Positions 1 through 8,743 are shown, counted from the first letter of the stretch. The stretch is 64,000 nt of DNA from JANLYC01 sp963750495 (GCA_963750495.1 CAVVQV010000004.1:310001-374000), one strand, 5' to 3'. Made by a program: numbers and translations. Notes: a model not told the origin generated them from the sequence alone.

Positions 1-1056
1 CTTCTCGACGCTGCCCGGCTCGTAGACGTTCTGCAGGCCCTGCGAGCCGTACGTGTCCGGCGAGGACAGTTGCCGCTGGTTGGGGTCGAACGTCGGGTAG
101 TCGGCGTCCGCCAGCACCTGTCCGGTCTTGACGTCCATGATGATCGCGTAGCCCGACGTGCCGCCGGACTGCCGCACCGCCTCCGCCAGGCGAGCCTGCG
201 CCAGGTACGCCAGGTCACGGTCGATCGTGAGGCGGACGCCGGTCCCCTCGTGCGGCGCCACGATCGTGCTGTCCGCCAGCGGCAGCTGCTGCCCGTCGGC
301 GACCTCGAACGTCGCCGAGCCGTTCGTGCCCGACAGCCGCTCGTCGAGTGCGGACTCGAGCCCCGCGCCGCCGTGGCCCGAGTCGTTCACGAAGCCCACC
401 AGGTTGGCCGCGACGTCGCCGTTCGGGTAGCTGCGCAACGTGTCTTCGGCGGCGTACACCCCGGGATAGCCCTTGCGCTGGATCTCCTTCACGACAGCGG
501 CCGCCAGCTCGGGCTTGACGTGTCGGGCGAGCTCGACATACCGGGTCGAGGTCTTGCGGAGCTTTGTCACGGCGTCGATGTAGTCGACCCCGAGCCGTTG
601 ATGCAGGATCACCGCGATCTTGGTCGCGTCCTGATGCGCGTCGGTCGGGTCGGCCACGAGCATCGATGCGTCGATGGTCTTGGCGAGCGCCACCCCGTTG
701 CGGTCGAAGATGGGCGCTCGTGGAGCCTCGAGCGTGATGGTCTTGGCACCCTTGGCGGCCGCCAGGGCGGCGTAGTCGTTCTCGTCGATGCCCTGCAGCT
801 GGACGAGGCGAGCCGCGAACAGCGAGATGACGAACGCGACGACGCAGAACGCGCTCCACAACCGGAAGGGACCGGTCTTCAGCCGAAGCGGCTGGGTACG
901 ACGGCGACGACGAGCAGTGCTCGAGGCTGTTCCTCGTGGGACCGGGGCAGCCCGTCGTTGCTGGGAGGCCGCCGGCCTTCGCGCGTGACTCTTGCCCTGC
1001 CGGGCCGATCGCGCCGTCCCGGAACCGCGCTGCGTCGGCGGCTTGCGCTGCGTCAC
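1..1056 (-). CDS. ftsI: Peptidoglycan transpeptidase FtsI/PBP2b-type (N-terminal part; runs off window start)
   Basis: Division-specific class B penicillin-binding protein that cross-links septal peptidoglycan outside the membrane. The visible 352 residues have a basic, Arg/Lys/Pro-rich cytoplasmic N-terminus (residues 1-65), one membrane segment (about 68-86), the PBP dimerisation region with the typical APRAPIFDRNG segment, and the start of the transpeptidase domain. The last visible residues read EPGSVEK, so the catalytic SxxK motif (Ser349, Lys352) sits at the window edge and the rest lies outside. The GTG at 1056 is chosen because AGGGAG lies just upstream. It is the last dcw gene visible, 65 bp after ftsL, matching the usual mraZ-rsmH-ftsL-ftsI order. 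Confidence 0.93.
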   Translation of the reverse strand, partial: MTQRKPPTQRGSGTARSARQGKSHARRPAASQQRRAAPVPRGTASSTARRRRRTQPLRLKTGPFRLWSAFCVVAFVISLFAARLVQLQGIDENDYAALAAAKGAKTITLEAPRAPIFDRNGVALAKTIDASMLVADPTDAHQDATKIAVILHQRLGVDYIDAVTKLRKTSTRYVELARHVKPELAAAVVKEIQRKGYPGVYAAEDTLRSYPNGDVAANLVGFVNDSGHGGAGLESALDERLSGTNGSATFEVADGQQLPLADSTIVAPHEGTGVRLTIDRDLAYLAQARLAEAVRQSGGTSGYAIIMDVKTGQVLADADYPTFDPNQRQLSSPDTYGSQGLQNVYEPGSVEK

Positions 1057-1121
1057 CCGGGCTCCCTCATCACGGTGGTGATCTGTGACTGATGTGGTTG
1101 ATGTTGTTCATGTTGCTGCTG

Positions 1122-1757
1122 TCAATTTCTGTTGCTGGTGTTATTTGTAACCGGTGGACCGCCCTGCGCCGGGGAGGCGCTACGGGTGTCGGCCGGGTTT
1201 GTCCCGCCGGGCTTGCTCGCGGTGGGCTTGTCCGGCTGCTGCCTGGCGACCTGGACCGCGCCGGTGCTCCCACTGAGGCCCTCACCGGCGAACGTGCTGG
1301 GCACCTTGGTCCCGGTGCCGGCCTTCCTGGCCGGCAGGGCGCCGATCGTCGGTCGATGAGCACGGGTGCCCACCATCGGGACCCCGATCACCTGGCCGGT
1401 CTCGAGCGACAGGAACGCAGGGCTGTCGTTGGCGACCATGCCCAACCGGAGGGCACGCTCGCTGATCCGCTGGGGTGACTGCAGCGACGCAACCTCTGCC
1501 TCGAGGTTCTGCTGTCGCAACGCGAGGCGGTTCGACGAGTCCTGCAAGGAGGTGACGGTGTAGGCGCCCCGCTGGAGTGCGGTGTTGAGCAGCAGCAACC
1601 CGATGAGGCCGCCGGCCAGCAGGGTGATGACGAGGACGGCGAAGGGGATCCGGGGTGCTCGGGCGGCTACCTTCGGGACGATCGTGAGCCGCGGCCGGGG
1701 CAGCGTGAGGCCCGGCCGGAGCGAGCGCGCCCGCGCCTGGTTCAGAAACGTGCTCAC
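1122..1757 (-). CDS. ftsL: FtsL-like septal cell-division protein
   Basis: Small bitopic division protein expected to bind FtsB/FtsQ and help recruit FtsW/FtsI to the septum. It has a basic cytoplasmic N-terminus, one membrane segment (about residues 39-58) and a heptad-like coiled coil (about 65-105). The 211 residues include a long Pro/Gly/Thr-rich extracytoplasmic tail from about 130, making it longer than proteobacterial FtsL but like actinobacterial versions. The GTG start overlaps the rsmH stop by four bases (GTGA), implying translational coupling. The name rests on topology and position between rsmH and ftsI, because FtsL sequences are poorly conserved. Confidence 0.85.
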   Translation of the reverse strand: MSTFLNQARARSLRPGLTLPRPRLTIVPKVAARAPRIPFAVLVITLLAGGLIGLLLLNTALQRGAYTVTSLQDSSNRLALRQQNLEAEVASLQSPQRISERALRLGMVANDSPAFLSLETGQVIGVPMVGTRAHRPTIGALPARKAGTGTKVPSTFAGEGLSGSTGAVQVARQQPDKPTASKPGGTNPADTRSASPAQGGPPVTNNTSNRN

Positions 1758-2707
1758 GCTGCCCTCCTCAGCCGCTCGGCTGCACGCACCCGTACCGACG
1801 CAGCGCGGGGGTTGGCCTCGATCTCGTCCGCGTCGGCCTTGACGGCTCCACGGGTGATGAGGCGGAGCTCGGGCAACTGGTCCTCGGGAACGATGGGCAT
1901 GTCGGGCGGTGCGGTGGTCTGCGAACGACTCGTCAGCACGCGCTTGGCCAGCCGGTCCTCGAGCGAGTGGTACGACATCACGACGATGCGACCACCGATC
2001 GCAAGGGCGTCCACAGCGGCCGGAAGGGCCCGCTCGAGCGCTCCGAGCTCGTCGTTGACCTCGATGCGCAGGGCCTGGAAAGTGCGCTTGGCGGGGTTCC
2101 CACCGGTACGCCGGGCAGCGGCTGGGATCGCGGCGCGGACCAGCTCCACGAGGCGGGCACTGGTGTCGAAGGGTGCCTTCTCGCGTTCGCGCACGATCAC
2201 CTGCGCGATCTTGCGGGCGAAGCGCTCCTCGCCGTACCGCGACAAGATGCGGGCCAGGTCAGCTGCGGCATAGGTGTTGAGCACCTCGGCAGCCGTCAGA
2301 CCGGTGGTGGGGTCCATCCGCATGTCGAGCGGAGCGTCCTGGGAGTAGGCGAAACCTCGGTTGGCCTCGTCGAGCTGGAGCGACGACACACCCAGGTCGA
2401 ACAGGACTCCCTGGACCCGGGAGAGCCCGAGCTCGGCGAGCACCGCCGCAAGCTCGTCGTACACGGCGTGGCGGAGAGTGGAGCGGGGGCCGAACCGCGA
2501 AAGTCGGGCACCGGCCAGCTCGAGCGCCTGGGTGTCGCGGTCGATACCGATCACGCGCGCCTGCGGGCAGGCCTCGAGGATCGCTTCCGTGTGGCCGCCG
2601 AGCCCGAGGGTGGCATCGACCAGCACTGCTCCTTCGACGTGGAGCGGGGGCGAGACGAGGGCGACGACCCGGTCGAGCAGCACCGGGACGTGACGAGGAT
2701 CGGACAT
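1754..2707 (-). CDS. rsmH: 16S rRNA (cytosine1402-N4)-methyltransferase RsmH (MraW)
   Basis: SAM-dependent enzyme that methylates N4 of C1402 in 16S rRNA. The 317-residue protein begins MSDPRHVPVLLDRVV, the standard family opening, followed by the SAM-binding DATLGLGGHTEAIL motif, GIDRDTQAL, FDLGVSSLQLDEA and the C-terminal VMSYHSLEDRLAK motif. The ATG at 2707 is chosen because an in-frame extension upstream translates a low-complexity tandem repeat and lies outside the family length. Its stop overlaps ftsL. A 50-codon membrane ORF ends eight bases before the start. Confidence 0.97.
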   Translation of the reverse strand: MSDPRHVPVLLDRVVALVSPPLHVEGAVLVDATLGLGGHTEAILEACPQARVIGIDRDTQALELAGARLSRFGPRSTLRHAVYDELAAVLAELGLSRVQGVLFDLGVSSLQLDEANRGFAYSQDAPLDMRMDPTTGLTAAEVLNTYAAADLARILSRYGEERFARKIAQVIVREREKAPFDTSARLVELVRAAIPAAARRTGGNPAKRTFQALRIEVNDELGALERALPAAVDALAIGGRIVVMSYHSLEDRLAKRVLTSRSQTTAPPDMPIVPEDQLPELRLITRGAVKADADEIEANPRAASVRVRAAERLRRAA

Positions 2708-2715
2708 GCCCCGTC

Positions 2716-2868
2716 TCAGCCGGCGAGCTTCATGAGGATGAGGACCGCGATCGCGACCGCGCTGGACATGGCGGCCGAGAATGCCACGACGGCTGCACCG
2801 TCCTTGACCTCTTCCCGGACCCGGCGGACAGGCGGCTCCTCGTGAGCCACAGCTCCCCAACTGGACAT
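2716..2868 (-). CDS. Putative 50-aa membrane microprotein between mraZ and rsmH
   Basis: Short reading frame beginning MSSWGAVAHEEPPVRR, with a charged N-terminal half and one C-terminal hydrophobic segment (about residues 27-48) ending MKLAG. It uses GC-rich third positions like real genes here. Its ATG has AGGG about eight bases upstream, and its stop lies eight bases before the rsmH ATG. A longer frame upstream only translates the 11-bp repeat, so that part is not counted. No family is recognised. Its position suggests cotranscription with rsmH and a possible division or envelope role, but this is inference; it could also be a leader peptide. Confidence 0.5.
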   Translation of the reverse strand: MSSWGAVAHEEPPVRRVREEVKDGAAVVAFSAAMSSAVAIAVLILMKLAG

Positions 2869-2925
2869 GCGGTCGACCCTTCGCTGGTGGTGCACGGTGG
2901 CTGGTTCGGTGCTGCTTCGCTGTGT

Positions 2926-2969
2926 GGTTCGCGGGTGGTTCGCGGGTGGTTCGCGGGTGGTTCGCGGGT
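2926..2969. repeat. 11-bp tandem repeat, four perfect copies
   Basis: The unit GGTTCGCGGGT is repeated four times without a mismatch and then degenerates (GGTTGG). It lies in the transcribed gap between mraZ and the small membrane ORF. Because 11 is not a multiple of three, it would read through all frames, which argues against coding. Variation in copy number would alter mraZ-rsmH spacing. Confidence 0.95.
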
Positions 2970-3130
2970 GGTTGGTCGCCGACCTGGTGTTCGTGCGCCC
3001 AGGTCCCCGACCGCTCCAAGTCCCGTCTGGCACCGGGGAAGGTGCGCCAGCTGGGGCGAGAAGCGGTCCGGAGACCTCGGCGTACGACGCGTTCGGACTC
3101 TCAGCGGCTCGTGCTCGTGCGGTTGAACTC

Positions 3131-3180
3131 GGACTGGACTGGACTGGACTGGACTGGACTGGTCTGGACTGGACTGGACT
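3131..3180. repeat. Pentanucleotide tandem repeat (GGACT), ten units
   Basis: Ten consecutive five-base units lie directly behind the mraZ stop codon; nine are GGACT and one (3161-3165) is GGTCT. On the transcribed strand it reads AGTCC repeats. Such simple repeats slip during replication, so copy number may vary between isolates. No terminator hairpin is seen here. Confidence 0.95.
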
Positions 3181-3182
3181 GA

Positions 3183-3623
3183 TCAGGACTCGGCAGCGCC
3201 GACGGGCAGCACCTCCTCCGACCAGTCCGCAAACGCCGGCTCCTGCTCGGCGCTGTAGGTGTTCCAGGCCTGCATGTCCCAGATCTCGACGCGGTTGTAG
3301 GCACCGATGACCACGCAGTCCCGGTTGAGCCCGGCGTACTCCCGCAACATCGGCGGCAGGGTGACCCGCCCCTGCCGGTCGGCCATCTCCGCCGATGCCC
3401 CGGCGAACAGCATCCGCATGAACGCCCGAGCCGGCTTGTTGGTGACCGGGGTCTTGCGCAGCTGGTCGGTGAACACGCGGAACTCAGCGCTCGGCCAGAC
3501 GTAGAGGCAGCGTTCCTGCCCTCGTGTGACCACTAGCCCCTCCGACAGTTCGTCCCTGAACTTCGCTGGAAGAAAGATCCGGCCCTTGTCATCGAGCCGC
3601 GGGGTGTGGGTGCCCAAGAACAC
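3183..3623 (-). CDS. mraZ: Transcriptional regulator MraZ
   Basis: DNA-binding repressor of its own dcw operon. The 146-residue protein opens FLGTHTPRLDDKGRIFLPAK and contains the second SpoVT/AbrB-like half with DRQGRVTLPPMLREYAGL, giving the two tandem domains of the family at normal length. The GTG at 3623 is chosen because it restores the family start (M)FLGTHTPRLD and has GGGAGG about nine bases upstream. It is the first gene of the dcw operon, and an array of GTGG boxes with 10-bp period, the pattern MraZ binds, starts about 18 bases upstream. Confidence 0.96.
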   Translation of the reverse strand: MFLGTHTPRLDDKGRIFLPAKFRDELSEGLVVTRGQERCLYVWPSAEFRVFTDQLRKTPVTNKPARAFMRMLFAGASAEMADRQGRVTLPPMLREYAGLNRDCVVIGAYNRVEIWDMQAWNTYSAEQEPAFADWSEEVLPVGAAES

Positions 3624-3640
3624 CTGAGTCCACCTCCCTT

Positions 3641-3680
3641 TCCTCCACTGCACTCCACAGTACCCCACCATCCACCACTT
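3641..3680 (-). promoter_or_regulatory. MraZ-box array (four GTGG boxes, 10-bp spacing)
   Basis: Read on the minus strand, four consecutive decamers (AAGTGGTGGA, TGGTGGGGTA, CTGTGGAGTG, CAGTGGAGGA) each carry GTGG at bases 3-6, at 3678-3675, 3668-3665, 3658-3655 and 3648-3645. MraZ is known to bind short direct repeats spaced one helical turn apart upstream of its own gene, so this is the likely autoregulatory operator. It lies between the mraZ promoter region and start codon. Confidence 0.82.
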
Positions 3681-4079
3681 GCACGCCAATTCGCGCAAGT
3701 CTGCTCCACCAATCCGGGCTGCGACGCCCACGCTCGGGCCGCGTCCCCACGACGACGCCGGCGTGCGGCTGCCCTCCGGAGAGGTGAGGCTGTGGGGCCG
3801 TGGGGACTCGTGGTGAACTGACGACCGAAACCTGCTGCAACGTCGGGTCAGCGGCGCGATCTGAGCCTGACCCCCAGCCGGTACGGTCGGGAGAATCAGC
3901 CAGGGAGGGACCTGCGGAGCTGTCGAGCACGATCTTTCACGCTGCGGCGGCCATCGCGTCACCACATCGTTATCGTTGTGTCATCGCCTCCGGACCGAGA
4001 GGTTGCCAAGATGCAGTCCTCCGGATCGGGTGATCTGGAGATTCGTATGTGGGCGGCCACCACCAAGGGGAGCAAACCG
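3681..4079. other. Divergent intergenic region mraZ / MoxR
   Basis: About 400 bp separate the MraZ boxes from the MoxR start. It must hold the dcw promoter on the minus strand and the MoxR promoter on the plus strand, but no -35/-10 pair could be assigned with confidence. In-frame codons from 3978 to 4079 could extend MoxR by 34 residues; they show no family similarity. Confidence 0.6.
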
Positions 4080-5048
4080 ATGAGCAGTTTCGACACCCTC
4101 GCCTCGGTGACGGGCCGGGTCAGCGACAACATCGAACGGGTGATCGAGGGCAAGCCCGACGTGGTGCGGACCGCCATGACCGTGCTCCTCGCCGAAGGTC
4201 ACCTGCTCATCGAGGACGTGCCAGGCGTCGGCAAGACCATGCTGGCCAAGGCGCTCGCCCGTTCGATCGACTGCACCGTCAAGCGCATCCAGTTCACGCC
4301 GGACCTGCTGCCCTCCGACGTCACCGGGGTCTCGGTCTACAACCGCGACACCCACGACTTCGAGTTCCGCCCGGGTGGCGTGTTCGCCAACATCGTCGTC
4401 GGCGACGAGATCAACCGCGCCTCGCCCAAGACCCAGTCCGCTCTGCTGGAGTGCATGGAGGAGCGCCAGGTCACGGTCGACGGGACGACCTACGAGCTCA
4501 CGCCACCGTTCATGGTGATCGCCACCCAGAACCCCATCGAGATGGAGGGCACCTATCCGCTCCCCGAGGCACAGCGGGACCGCTTCATGGCTCGGGTCTC
4601 GATGGGTTACCCCGTCCAACGGTCCGAGCTGGCAATGCTCGACTCGCACTCCACCACGAACCCACTCGACGACCTCGAGCCGGTAACCGACGCGGCCGAG
4701 ATCGCCAAGCTGGTGGGCATCGTCCGCAGTGTGCACGTCTCCGAGGCGGTCAAGAACTACGCGATCGACATCACCTCGGCCACGCGCCGCTCCCCGGACC
4801 TGCGGTTGGGGGCGTCTCCTCGCGCCAGCCTCCACCTCGTGCGCGCGGCCCGGGCCCATGCCGCCCTCGAGGCGCGGGACTACGTGATCCCCGACGACAT
4901 CCAGCTGCTGGCTGTGCCCGTCCTCGCGCACCGGCTCATCACCGGGCTCGAGGCCCAGATGGGCGGCCGGGGCGCCGATCAAGTCGTCACCTCGTTGTTG
5001 CGCCAGATCGCCGTTCCGGAGGGCACGACGCCCACGGAACGCTATTGA
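4080..5048 (+). CDS. MoxR-family AAA+ ATPase
   Basis: Cytoplasmic AAA+ ATPase of the MoxR class, thought to act as a chaperone in maturation of partner membrane or extracellular complexes. It has the Walker A motif (EDVPGVGKTMLAKAL, about residues 45-59), Walker B with VVGDEINRASPKTQSALLE, and the family ATQNPIEMEGTYPLPEAQRD segment; the C-terminal lid domain is complete. The ATG at 4080 is preceded by AAGGGGAG; in-frame starts further upstream lack a ribosome site. DUF58 follows seven bases after the stop, then the transglutaminase-like membrane protein: the conserved MoxR-DUF58-transglutaminase triad. Confidence 0.93.
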   Translation: MSSFDTLASVTGRVSDNIERVIEGKPDVVRTAMTVLLAEGHLLIEDVPGVGKTMLAKALARSIDCTVKRIQFTPDLLPSDVTGVSVYNRDTHDFEFRPGGVFANIVVGDEINRASPKTQSALLECMEERQVTVDGTTYELTPPFMVIATQNPIEMEGTYPLPEAQRDRFMARVSMGYPVQRSELAMLDSHSTTNPLDDLEPVTDAAEIAKLVGIVRSVHVSEAVKNYAIDITSATRRSPDLRLGASPRASLHLVRAARAHAALEARDYVIPDDIQLLAVPVLAHRLITGLEAQMGGRGADQVVTSLLRQIAVPEGTTPTERY

Positions 5049-5055
5049 GGTCGCT

Positions 5056-6366
5056 GTGCGCTCTGCCCTCTCGACTCTGACCACGCGAGGACGCGCGTTT
5101 CTTTCGGCGGGCGTCACGGCATCGGTGTGCGCGATCTTGTTGGGGCAGCGTGACCTGCTCCGGGTAGGACTTCTGCTCATCGTGCTGCCGATGGCTACCG
5201 CTCTGCTGGCCAACCGCGCCCGCTACCTGCTCTCGTGCGCACGTGAGATCTCACCAGCCAGAGTCCCGAGTGGCCAGACCGCGACCGTGTCCCTCCACCT
5301 GCAGAACCCGGGGCGCGTTCCCACCGGCCTGATGCTGCTCGAGGACCAGGTGCCGTACGTCCTCGGGAGCCGTCCCCGGTTCGTCCTCGACCAGCTGCGC
5401 CCGCGCTGGCAACGCTCGATGGTCTACACGGTGCGCTCGGAGGTGCGGGGTCGTTACCCGATCGGCCCGTTGACGGTTCGGCTCAGTGACCCGTTTGGCT
5501 TCGTCGAGCTCAACCGCGCCTTCACGGCCCGAGCCACGCTCGTCGTCACCCCGGTCGTCGTGGCGCTGCCTCCGGTGCGGCTGTCCGGTGACTGGTCCGG
5601 CACCGGCGACAACCGACCGCGGGCGTTCGCTGCCGCCGGTACCGAAGACATCACCGTGCGCGAGTACCGCACGGGCGACGACCTGCGCCGCATCCACTGG
5701 CGCTCGTCAGCGCGCACCGACGAGCTCATGGTGCGCCGCGAGGAGCAACCATTCCAGAGCCGCGCCTCGCTCGTGCTCGACACCCGCGCGGTGGCCCACC
5801 GGGGTTCGGGACCAGCGTCTTCCTTCGAGTATGCCGTTTCGGCTTGCGCATCGATCGGCTCCCACCTGGCCGACCAGGGGTTCACGGTCCGGCTGCTCAC
5901 CGACGAGGCCCGGGGTCTCGATGCCGGCTGGCATGACCGCGGTCTGAGCGGCCCGGTCGAGCTTCAGCTGTTGATGGACTCGCTGGCAGTGGTCAACACG
6001 TCCGCCCGTAACCACGTCGCCGCGGCGTCAGCCGAGCGCCATGCGTCGGGCTTGGTGATCGCCATCCTCGGTGCCACCACATCGACCGACGTGGCGGCGC
6101 TCTCCACGCTGCGCGCAGGGGCGAGCCGAGCGCTCGCCATCCTCGTCGACGTCGATGCCTGGGCGCGCTCGGGGCGGGTCGGTGAGGCCGACGTTCCCCC
6201 GGTTGACCAACAGGCGTCGGCGCTGCGTCAGAACGGGTGGTCAGTGACCGTCGCCGGGCCGGGCGACCGGCTGCCGACGGTCTGGAAGGAGCTGACCAGC
6301 AGCAGCGTCGGCGGCCGCGACTTCACCGCAGAGCTCCGTGCAAGTGAGGAGGGACCGGCCGCATGA
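5056..6366 (+). CDS. DUF58 domain-containing membrane protein
   Basis: Member of the DUF58 family that accompanies MoxR ATPases. There are two N-terminal hydrophobic segments (about residues 12-50), then a beta-rich region, then the DUF58 signature REYRTGDDLRRIHWRSSART at about residues 195-215, and a von Willebrand-like C-terminal half. The GTG start is eight bases after the MoxR stop. The C-terminus overlaps the next gene by four bases (ATGA), so the three are probably one transcript. The molecular role of DUF58 proteins is unproven; scaffold or cell-envelope assembly functions are inferred from association. Confidence 0.9.
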   Translation: MRSALSTLTTRGRAFLSAGVTASVCAILLGQRDLLRVGLLLIVLPMATALLANRARYLLSCAREISPARVPSGQTATVSLHLQNPGRVPTGLMLLEDQVPYVLGSRPRFVLDQLRPRWQRSMVYTVRSEVRGRYPIGPLTVRLSDPFGFVELNRAFTARATLVVTPVVVALPPVRLSGDWSGTGDNRPRAFAAAGTEDITVREYRTGDDLRRIHWRSSARTDELMVRREEQPFQSRASLVLDTRAVAHRGSGPASSFEYAVSACASIGSHLADQGFTVRLLTDEARGLDAGWHDRGLSGPVELQLLMDSLAVVNTSARNHVAAASAERHASGLVIAILGATTSTDVAALSTLRAGASRALAILVDVDAWARSGRVGEADVPPVDQQASALRQNGWSVTVAGPGDRLPTVWKELTSSSVGGRDFTAELRASEEGPAA

Positions 6367-8681
6367 GTGCTGCCCTCAACGAAAGGCACCGGCTGGCACT
6401 GCTGGGCTGGGCCGCCACCGTGCTCACGGCGTTCGCCTTCTTACCTGCGCTGACAGAGAAGGGCTTCATCTTCAGCGCGGCTTTCGTCGCCGGGCTGGTG
6501 GTCCTCGTCGGCGTCGGCCTGCGGGCTGCACGCGCTCCGGCCCTCGTGATCTTGCCCGTCCAGCTCGTGGCGCTGGCCGAGATCCTCCTGATCGGCAACG
6601 GCGAGAAGCTGAAGTACGGGTTGATCCCGACCAGTCAGACCATCGACCGGCTCGACGCATCCATCCGGTCAGCCATGGACATCGCCGAGAAGTACGCCGC
6701 ACCGGCTCCACCGAGTCCCGGCCTGACGCTGATGGTGGTGTTCTTCGTCGGCCTGATCGCGGTGCTCGTCGACTTCATCGCCGTCACGCTGCACCGGGTC
6801 CCGCTTGCCGGGCTGCCGTTGCTGGCCCTCTACTCGGTCCCCGTCGCCGCGCTGCCGAACGGCGTGCCATTCCTCGCCTTCCTGCCCGGTGCCGCCGGCT
6901 TCATCGCGATGCTCATGATCGACGAGCGTGACCGCTTGGCCCACTGGGGCAGGCTGGTCGCGCGCAACATGTCGGTCGACCAGGAGTCTGCGATCGACAC
7001 GAGGGGTCTGTCCGCGACCGGCCGCCGCATCTCGAGCCTGGCCCTCGCGTCAGCTGTCGTCATCCCGCTGTTCATTCCCGTCTTCTCTCCGACCCTGCTC
7101 AACGGCAACGGCCGGGGTGGCAACGGCAACGGGGAGCAATTGAGCTTCTCCGACCCGATGGTGAGCCTGGCCAGCAGCCTCCGGCGCCCGAGTCCGGTCG
7201 ACCTGCTGCGCGTGACCGGAGACGTCCGTCCGCAGTACCTGCGTCTCAGCGTTCTCGACGTGCCCGGTCCCAACGCCTGGACCGTCAGCCCGATCGACCT
7301 GTCCCGCACCCAGCCCGCGAACTCCCTCCTTCCGGGTCCGACGGGTCTGGAGGGCTTCGTCTCCACCACCAGCCACTCGATCCGGATCGACACGTTGGCG
7401 GACTTCCCGTCGGACAGCTCATGGCTGCCGGTGCCGTTCGACATCCGCTCCGTCGGTGTCAACGGTGACTGGTCCTACATCGCGTCCGACCAGACGGTTA
7501 CCGCCAACACCAACCTGGCTGCCGTGGCGCTCAGCGAGTATCCCGTCGAGTACGCCATCGTGCGACCGACGCAGGAGCAGCTCATCAACTCCGGCCGCCC
7601 GCCGGCCGACATCCTGCGCCGCTACAGCGAGGTCCCCACCGGGGTTCCGCCGATCGTCGGCGACCTCGCGCGTGCCATCACGAACGGTGCCACCAGCCAC
7701 TACCAGCAGGCGCAGATGCTGCAGAGCTGGTTCCGCGACAGCAACGAGTTCACCTATGACCTCCAAACCGGTTACGGCTACGGCTACCAGGCGATGCAGA
7801 AGTTCCTCGAGAAGCGCCGCGGCTTCTGCCAGCACTTCTCAGCCACGATGGCGATGATGTCGCGCGAGCTGGGCATCCCCTCGCGCGTGGTGGTCGGCTT
7901 CCTGAAGCCGGAACGACTCGACGACAACGGCTGGGTGTTCACCTCCGACAACGTCCACTCGTGGACCGAGCTCTATTTCGAGGGCATCGGCTGGACGTTG
8001 TTCGACCCGACACCCAGCGTCGGAGCGCCGTATCCGCCCTGGGCGCCGCTGTTCGACCCGAACAAGGCCCCCGATACACCGACGGTCAACACGGCCAGCG
8101 AGAGCACTGCCCCGACGCAGCAACCCCGCGACACCGCCCAGACGACCACCGACGCGGCGGCGACCAGCCCCTCGGGGCCGAGCAGCGGCGGGTCGATCCC
8201 TTCACGGTGGTGGCTGGTGGGAGTGCTGGTGGTGGGTCTCGCGATGCTCCCGGCCGTGAGCCGGCTGGCCCTCCGACGGCGACGCATGACGCGGCCGGTC
8301 GAAGCCGGCGAGGCGGCGGAGTCGGCATGGGTCGAGCTGCGTGACCACATCATCGACCTGCGGCTGCCATGGACCGGCTCGATGACCCCGCGAGCGCGCC
8401 GACGCGCGGTCGAGCCGATGCTCGAGGGCGACCCTGCCGGCCTGGCGGCCCTGGCCCGGTTGTCGCTCACCGTGGAGCGGTCCCGCTTCGCCACCTCGCT
8501 GCCGGCCGGGTCCGCGCCGGCGTCGGATGCGCGTGAAGTGATGGCGGTGATCTCGCGCCGGGCCGAGCCGCGGCAGCGGTTGCGGGCCTGGGTCTGGCCG
8601 GCGTCGCTGCTCCCGGACGTCCGGGCCGGGTGGCGGAGACTACGCACGCGAGTACCCCGAGTCCGGTCGATCGACGAGTAG
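6363..8681 (+). CDS. Transglutaminase-like membrane protein (TgpA type)
   Basis: Large membrane protein with a papain-like transglutaminase domain facing outside. The N-terminal 220 residues hold several hydrophobic helices (DUF3488-type); the core follows, with catalytic Cys at about 489 (RRGFCQHFSATMAMM), His at about 531 (NVHSWTELYF) and Asp at about 548 (LFDPTP). A Thr/Ser/Pro linker, another membrane helix (about 618-636) and a cytoplasmic DUF4129-like tail close the 772-residue protein, the usual length and order. It is the third gene of the MoxR-DUF58 operon and ends before a strong hairpin. The substrate is not predictable; protease or cell-wall protein cross-linking activity is possible. 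Confidence 0.92.
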   Translation: MSAALNERHRLALLGWAATVLTAFAFLPALTEKGFIFSAAFVAGLVVLVGVGLRAARAPALVILPVQLVALAEILLIGNGEKLKYGLIPTSQTIDRLDASIRSAMDIAEKYAAPAPPSPGLTLMVVFFVGLIAVLVDFIAVTLHRVPLAGLPLLALYSVPVAALPNGVPFLAFLPGAAGFIAMLMIDERDRLAHWGRLVARNMSVDQESAIDTRGLSATGRRISSLALASAVVIPLFIPVFSPTLLNGNGRGGNGNGEQLSFSDPMVSLASSLRRPSPVDLLRVTGDVRPQYLRLSVLDVPGPNAWTVSPIDLSRTQPANSLLPGPTGLEGFVSTTSHSIRIDTLADFPSDSSWLPVPFDIRSVGVNGDWSYIASDQTVTANTNLAAVALSEYPVEYAIVRPTQEQLINSGRPPADILRRYSEVPTGVPPIVGDLARAITNGATSHYQQAQMLQSWFRDSNEFTYDLQTGYGYGYQAMQKFLEKRRGFCQHFSATMAMMSRELGIPSRVVVGFLKPERLDDNGWVFTSDNVHSWTELYFEGIGWTLFDPTPSVGAPYPPWAPLFDPNKAPDTPTVNTASESTAPTQQPRDTAQTTTDAAATSPSGPSSGGSIPSRWWLVGVLVVGLAMLPAVSRLALRRRRMTRPVEAGEAAESAWVELRDHIIDLRLPWTGSMTPRARRRAVEPMLEGDPAGLAALARLSLTVERSRFATSLPAGSAPASDAREVMAVISRRAEPRQRLRAWVWPASLLPDVRAGWRRLRTRVPRVRSIDE

Positions 8682-8743
8682 GCGACCGGCCTTCGCGCGG
8701 TTGCCCGGGGACGGGCAGCGTGAGACGGGGGCACACAGACGAA

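Noticed and set aside
70..1092. Long open frame on the plus strand over ftsI
   Set aside because: It is the antisense of a clear penicillin-binding protein and has no recognisable domain; GC-rich antisense frames are often open.
2926..3180. Tandem repeats considered as a CRISPR array
   Set aside because: Units of 11 and 5 bp without unique spacers do not fit CRISPR.
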